Shown here one piece after another: positions 6,636 to 8,575 of a DNA stretch of 8,575 nt (position 1 is the stretch's first letter; each line of letters opens with the position of its first letter). Source of the stretch: Peptococcaceae bacterium (GTDB lineage Bacteria; Bacillota; DSM-12270; Thermacetogeniales; Thermacetogeniaceae); assembly GCA_003160265.1 (NCBI GenBank), contig PLQY01000095.1, forward strand, positions 5,910 to 14,484. The letters are read 5' to 3'. The notes beneath the pieces were generated by a model. It saw only the letters and a list, made by a program, of their open reading frames with translations. It had not been told where the DNA came from and made no database searches. Both the position numbers and the translations under genes were made by a program.

Positions 6636-6797
6636 ATGCAGAAGTATGAGTGCTCGGTTTGCGGCTACGTTTATGATCCGGCCGAGGGAGACCCAGAGCA
6701 TGGAGTAGCCCCGGGAACGGCATTTGAGAACCTGCCTGATGACTGGGTCTGCCCGATCTGTGGTGCGGACAGGAGCGAGTTTGAAAAGGTGGGCTAG
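6636..6797 (+). CDS. Rubredoxin
   Basis: This is a complete 53-residue rubredoxin, too short for most ORF cut-offs. Its single Fe is bound by C6 and C9 ([10 protein letters not shown]) and C39 and C42 ([12 protein letters not shown]). The conserved [20 protein letters not shown] lies between. AAGGAGG is eight bases before the ATG. Rubredoxins are cytoplasmic one-electron carriers that, in anaerobes, feed rubrerythrin, superoxide reductase or flavodiiron proteins; none of these is in the window. The last two codons and the TAG stop lie inside the left arm of a fold-back element, so the original C-terminus may have been replaced. The gene leads a redox and oxygen-protection cluster. Confidence 0.96.
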   Translation: MQKYECSVCGYVYDPAEGDPEHGVAPGTAFENLPDDWVCPICGADRSEFEKVG

Positions 6798-6922
6798 CAG
6801 CTTGTGTGAGTAATACGAAATCCGCTCCTAACACCACTACATATAGTCTTTAACATTGTTTTTGCAACTATATATTGTAGATTTAAGTGCTGCAATTGAC
6901 TAATCACACAGGCTGCTAGGCC
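6791..6922. mobile_element. MITE-like fold-back element with 24-bp imperfect inverted repeats
   Basis: The ends 6791-6814 (GGGCTAGCAGCTTGTGTGAG...) and 6922-6899 read inward with 20 of 24 Watson-Crick matches plus one G-U pair. Inside, CTACATATAG (6837-6846) and CTATATATTGTAG (6868-6880) are also roughly inverted, so the whole 132 bases could fold into one long hairpin. The centre is AT-rich and has no ORF. A target duplication is not clear. It could instead be a large transcriptional hairpin, but it lacks a terminal T run. Confidence 0.6.
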
Positions 6923-6965
6923 GGCTTTAAAAAACCGGAGTTTATGTGCAAGGAGGTGATAAGCG

Positions 6966-7121
6966 ATGTCCTGTGGTAAAGACCATAGCAAAGACGATAA
7001 AAAAGCAGGTGATGATCTCCAAAAGCGACAGGAATGGGAGAAGAAGAACCCCGGGTGTTCACCGACCGTCGACAAGGATTGCCCCCATCCCCATGGAACT
7101 ACGAAACAAAGCAATCCGTAA
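6966..7121 (+). CDS. Small Cys/His-rich protein, function unknown
   Basis: ATG 6966 has a near-perfect ribosome site, AGGAGGTGAT, a few bases upstream and opens a 51-residue frame that ends at TAA 7119-7121. I do not recognise the family. It is very hydrophilic and Lys/Asp rich, with possible metal ligands C3 and H7 (SCGKDH), C31 (GCSP), C39, H41 and H43 (DCPHPHG). The strong initiation signal and position between rubredoxin and glutaredoxin suggest a genuine small protein tied to redox or metal handling; that role is inference. There is no signal peptide or membrane segment. Confidence 0.65.
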   Translation: MSCGKDHSKDDKKAGDDLQKRQEWEKKNPGCSPTVDKDCPHPHGTTKQSNP

Positions 7122-7151
7122 CTGTCCGAGGCAGTTCTGTTAAAGGCCTTC

Positions 7152-7228
7152 AGGTTTGCAAACCTATCCTGGCCGGCTGGCTGCAAACCGGTGAGCAACC
7201 TGTTGACGCACTGGATCTGCCAGCCGGC
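7152..7228 (+). repeat. Palindrome and inverted repeat upstream of the glutaredoxin gene
   Basis: AGGTTTGCAAACCT (7152-7165) is a perfect 14-bp palindrome. Right after it GCCGGCTGGC (7172-7181) is perfectly inverted at 7219-7228. The 145-base gap before the glutaredoxin start is therefore unusually structured and may be an operator plus leader hairpin or a weak terminator. No known riboswitch class is recognised. Confidence 0.45.
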
Positions 7229-7266
7229 AAATCACCTTCGAATTACTATAAACAGGAGTGATAAAC

Positions 7267-7518
7267 ATGGCAGTAAAGCTTTACGCGTTAAGCACCTGCC
7301 CCTACTGCATGAAAACCAAAAAACTGTTGAACGAACAGGGTTGCGATTATGACGCAGTTGACGTCGACCTGGCAGGGGAAGAGGAGGCCAATCGCATCCT
7401 TGATGAGGTCTATAAACTGACGGGGCGGCAGTCTTTCCCGGTGATCCTGATCGGCGACAAAGTGATCTCGGGTTATAACCCCGAGGAGATCCTGGAGGCG
7501 TTGCGCAGCGAAAAATAG
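7267..7518 (+). CDS. Glutaredoxin-family protein
   Basis: This 83-residue protein has the thioredoxin fold of small glutaredoxins/NrdH-like proteins. The redox motif CPYC is at 11-14, the cis-Pro is in QSFPVILIG (Pro58), and GYNPEEILEAL forms the last helix. It would reduce or shuttle disulfides in the cytoplasm, possibly taking electrons from the FTR-like protein encoded just downstream. ATG 7267 is chosen over GTG 7258, since AGGAG sits eight bases before the ATG and includes part of that GTG. The TAG stop comes right after an A5 run; the next frame continues directly into a zinc-ribbon sequence, so the gene may once have been, or still be, fused to it. Confidence 0.93.
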   Translation: MAVKLYALSTCPYCMKTKKLLNEQGCDYDAVDVDLAGEEEANRILDEVYKLTGRQSFPVILIGDKVISGYNPEEILEALRSEK

Positions 7519-7519
7519 C

Positions 7520-7669
7520 GTCACCTGCCCGGTCTGCGGAGTGGCCTTCATCTTCAGGGAAGAGGCAAGGCCGGGAGCTGAGCTGATCTGTCCCGTCTGT
7601 GGAGCCAAGCTCGAAGTGACTGCAGTCACCCCCCGCATTCCAGGTGCGAAAAGCAGTGCAGCAGGCTGA
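7520..7669 (+). pseudogene. Zinc-ribbon segment lacking a start codon
   Basis: Immediately after the glutaredoxin stop, in the +1 frame, the sequence encodes VTCPVCGVAFIFREEA, then GAELICPVCGAKLEV and a short tail to TGA 7667-7669. Two CPVCG knuckles 21 residues apart form a complete four-Cys zinc ribbon resembling LysW-type carriers. Between the preceding in-frame stop (7463-7465) and the first Cys there is no ATG, GTG or TTG. It can only be translated by frameshifting from glutaredoxin, from a non-standard start, or if the sequence has an indel. Its 3' end overlaps the FTR gene by 26 bases in yet another frame. It may really be the N-terminal domain of the FTR protein. Confidence 0.7.
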
Positions 7670-7943
7670 AGCGGAGATCACCGAACGCATAGACAATTTC
7701 GCCCAAATGAGAGGCTATGTCTTTAACGAGGACAAGGAACTGTTCATCAAGGGGCTTCTGACAAAGAAGTCACGCTATGGCGATTTCTTCTGCCCCTGCC
7801 GCTTCCAGAACATTCCGGAGAACATCTGCCCCTGCTTCGACACCAGGATGGGCCGGGTGCGCAAGAACGGCAGCTGCCTGTGTGGTCTGTTCAACCTGCC
7901 AGCCAGCGAAGTTAAAGCAGCGCATCAACACAAGAATGCTTGA
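7644..7943 (+). CDS. Ferredoxin:thioredoxin reductase catalytic-chain homologue
   Basis: This family (FTR beta, PF02943) passes electrons from ferredoxin through a [4Fe-4S] cluster to a neighbouring disulfide and on to thioredoxin-like partners. The 99-residue frame has a helical start (TERIDNFAQMRGYVFNED), KGLLTKKSRYGDFF, then the Cys motifs CPC (50, 52), CPC (62, 64) and CLC (78, 80) followed by GLF. All six Cys needed for cluster and disulfide are present. CLC replaces the usual CHC, so the active-site His is absent. GTG 7644 has no ribosome site, and an in-frame stop lies at 7617-7619. The true protein may begin in the overlapping zinc-ribbon frame, reached by one +1 shift at the A run 7649-7652. 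No FTR variable-chain gene is nearby. Confidence 0.85.
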   Translation: MRKAVQQAEAEITERIDNFAQMRGYVFNEDKELFIKGLLTKKSRYGDFFCPCRFQNIPENICPCFDTRMGRVRKNGSCLCGLFNLPASEVKAAHQHKNA

Positions 7944-7997
7944 CATCAACAACATCGGGACCAGCACCGACTATTTGTAGTCTTAGTAGGCCATTAA

Positions 7998-8462
7998 TAT
8001 AGGCTTTCCATCGAAGCCTATCTGGCGTCCTTGAACCTGACAGGGTTTGCCAACTGGTTTCATGTTCAGGCCCAGGAAGAACGTGATCATGCAATGCTCA
8101 TCTTCAACTACATGGTAAAGGTGGGTGGGAAGATCGCCCTGGGCGCCATTGCCGCTCCGCCTTCCGACTTCCCTTCGATTGGCGATGCCCTGCAGTTGAC
8201 CTATAACCATGAATTGGAAGTTACCAGGTCGATTTACAGTATCTTGGACATTGCACTGGAGGAAAAGGACCATAAAACATCCGCCTTTTTGCAGTGGTTC
8301 GTCAACGAACAGACGGAAGAGGAGGCCAATGCCGACAACAACGTGAAAAAGCTCGATTTGGTAGGGAATGACGGCAGGGGCATTCTGATGATGGATGGCG
8401 AAATGGCCGCCAGGGTTTACACTCCGATAACTGCGGTACCAAATCAGGCGCCGGCAATATAA
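7998..8462 (+). pseudogene. Ferritin (FtnA-like) lacking its N-terminus
   Basis: The frame encodes about 154 residues of a bacterial non-haem ferritin, beginning YRLSIEAYLASLNLTGFANWF and continuing with VQAQEERDHA (ferroxidase Glu and His), a mid-protein NHELEVTRSIY helix (Glu), FLQWFVNEQTEEE (Gln/Glu) and a normal C-terminal tail. Intact ferritins have about 25 more residues, holding the first helix and its iron-ligand Glu. Here an in-frame TAA (7995-7997) directly precedes the homology and no ferritin-like N-terminus is seen upstream in any frame. The first usable codon, TTG 8031, lacks a ribosome site and would drop more of helix A. The gene is therefore probably broken by a 5' deletion, although the rest reads cleanly, suggesting a recent event. 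Confidence 0.8.
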
Positions 8463-8509
8463 AGCTGTAAGCATTCCTGTAATACTATAGAAGGAGAGGA
8501 GCAAATTTC

Positions 8510-8575
8510 ATGAATGACGACAGAACTGACAAACAGGCAGCCGGCGGTGGCACGTCGAACCGGGACTGGTGGCCG
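8510..8575 (+). CDS. katG: Catalase-peroxidase, N-terminal 22 codons (window cut)
   Basis: ATG 8510 follows AAGGAGAGGAG with good spacing. The first 22 codons end GGGTSNRDWWP, the start of the conserved N-terminal segment of KatG, whose full proteins are around 730 residues. KatG is a haem enzyme that removes hydrogen peroxide by catalase and peroxidase reactions. Only the start is visible, so the haem and Trp-Tyr-Met residues cannot be checked. It lies 47 bases after the ferritin remnant on the same strand, which fits an oxygen-defence cluster. Confidence 0.85.
   Translation, partial: MNDDRTDKQAAGGGTSNRDWWP

Noticed and set aside
7936..7980. Short ATG frame MLDINNIGTSTDYL as the missing ferritin start
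   Set aside because: It ends before the ferritin homology, has no resemblance to ferritin helix A and no ribosome site.

Overview
The window looks like chromosomal DNA from an anaerobic, low-oxygen Firmicute of the Clostridia, probably near Peptococcaceae/Desulfotomaculaceae. This is inferred from the proC-yggT-DUF167 arrangement, the T-box leader, strong AGGAGG-type ribosome binding sites, frequent GTG/TTG starts and a set of oxygen-defence genes typical of anaerobes. Genus cannot be fixed from sequence alone.

Left block (1-2880, minus strand): proC, yggT, a DUF167 gene and a BMP-family lipoprotein gene run leftward with only a few bases between them, as one operon. They end at a near-consensus promoter whose -35 box overlaps the lipoprotein stop codon. 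That promoter drives a T-box leader with an ATC (Ile) specifier, so an isoleucyl-tRNA synthetase gene is expected just beyond base 1.

Middle block (2886-3900): a decayed integration module abuts proC. It holds an internally deleted tyrosine recombinase with its catalytic HxxR arginine changed to Cys, and upstream of it an excisionase remnant with a nonsense codon. About 400 further bases carry no recognisable intact gene. The module sits so close to proC that proC has lost an ordinary start codon for its full nucleotide-binding fold.

Right block A (3916-6438, plus): one or two small ORFs, a 484-residue PQQ-type beta-propeller protein without a signal peptide, and a YgiD/DODA-type extradiol dioxygenase.

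Right block B (6636-8575, plus): a redox and oxygen-protection cluster. It holds rubredoxin (its stop codon lies in the inverted repeat of a ~130-bp fold-back element), a 51-residue Cys/His-rich protein, glutaredoxin, a zinc-ribbon segment with no start codon, a ferredoxin:thioredoxin-reductase catalytic chain with CLC instead of CHC, a ferritin lacking its N-terminus, and the first 22 codons of katG. Together these would move electrons from iron-sulfur carriers to protein disulfides, store iron and remove peroxide. The glutaredoxin/zinc-ribbon/FTR stretch is the most unusual part: three domains in three successive frames, each +1 shift lying at an A run.
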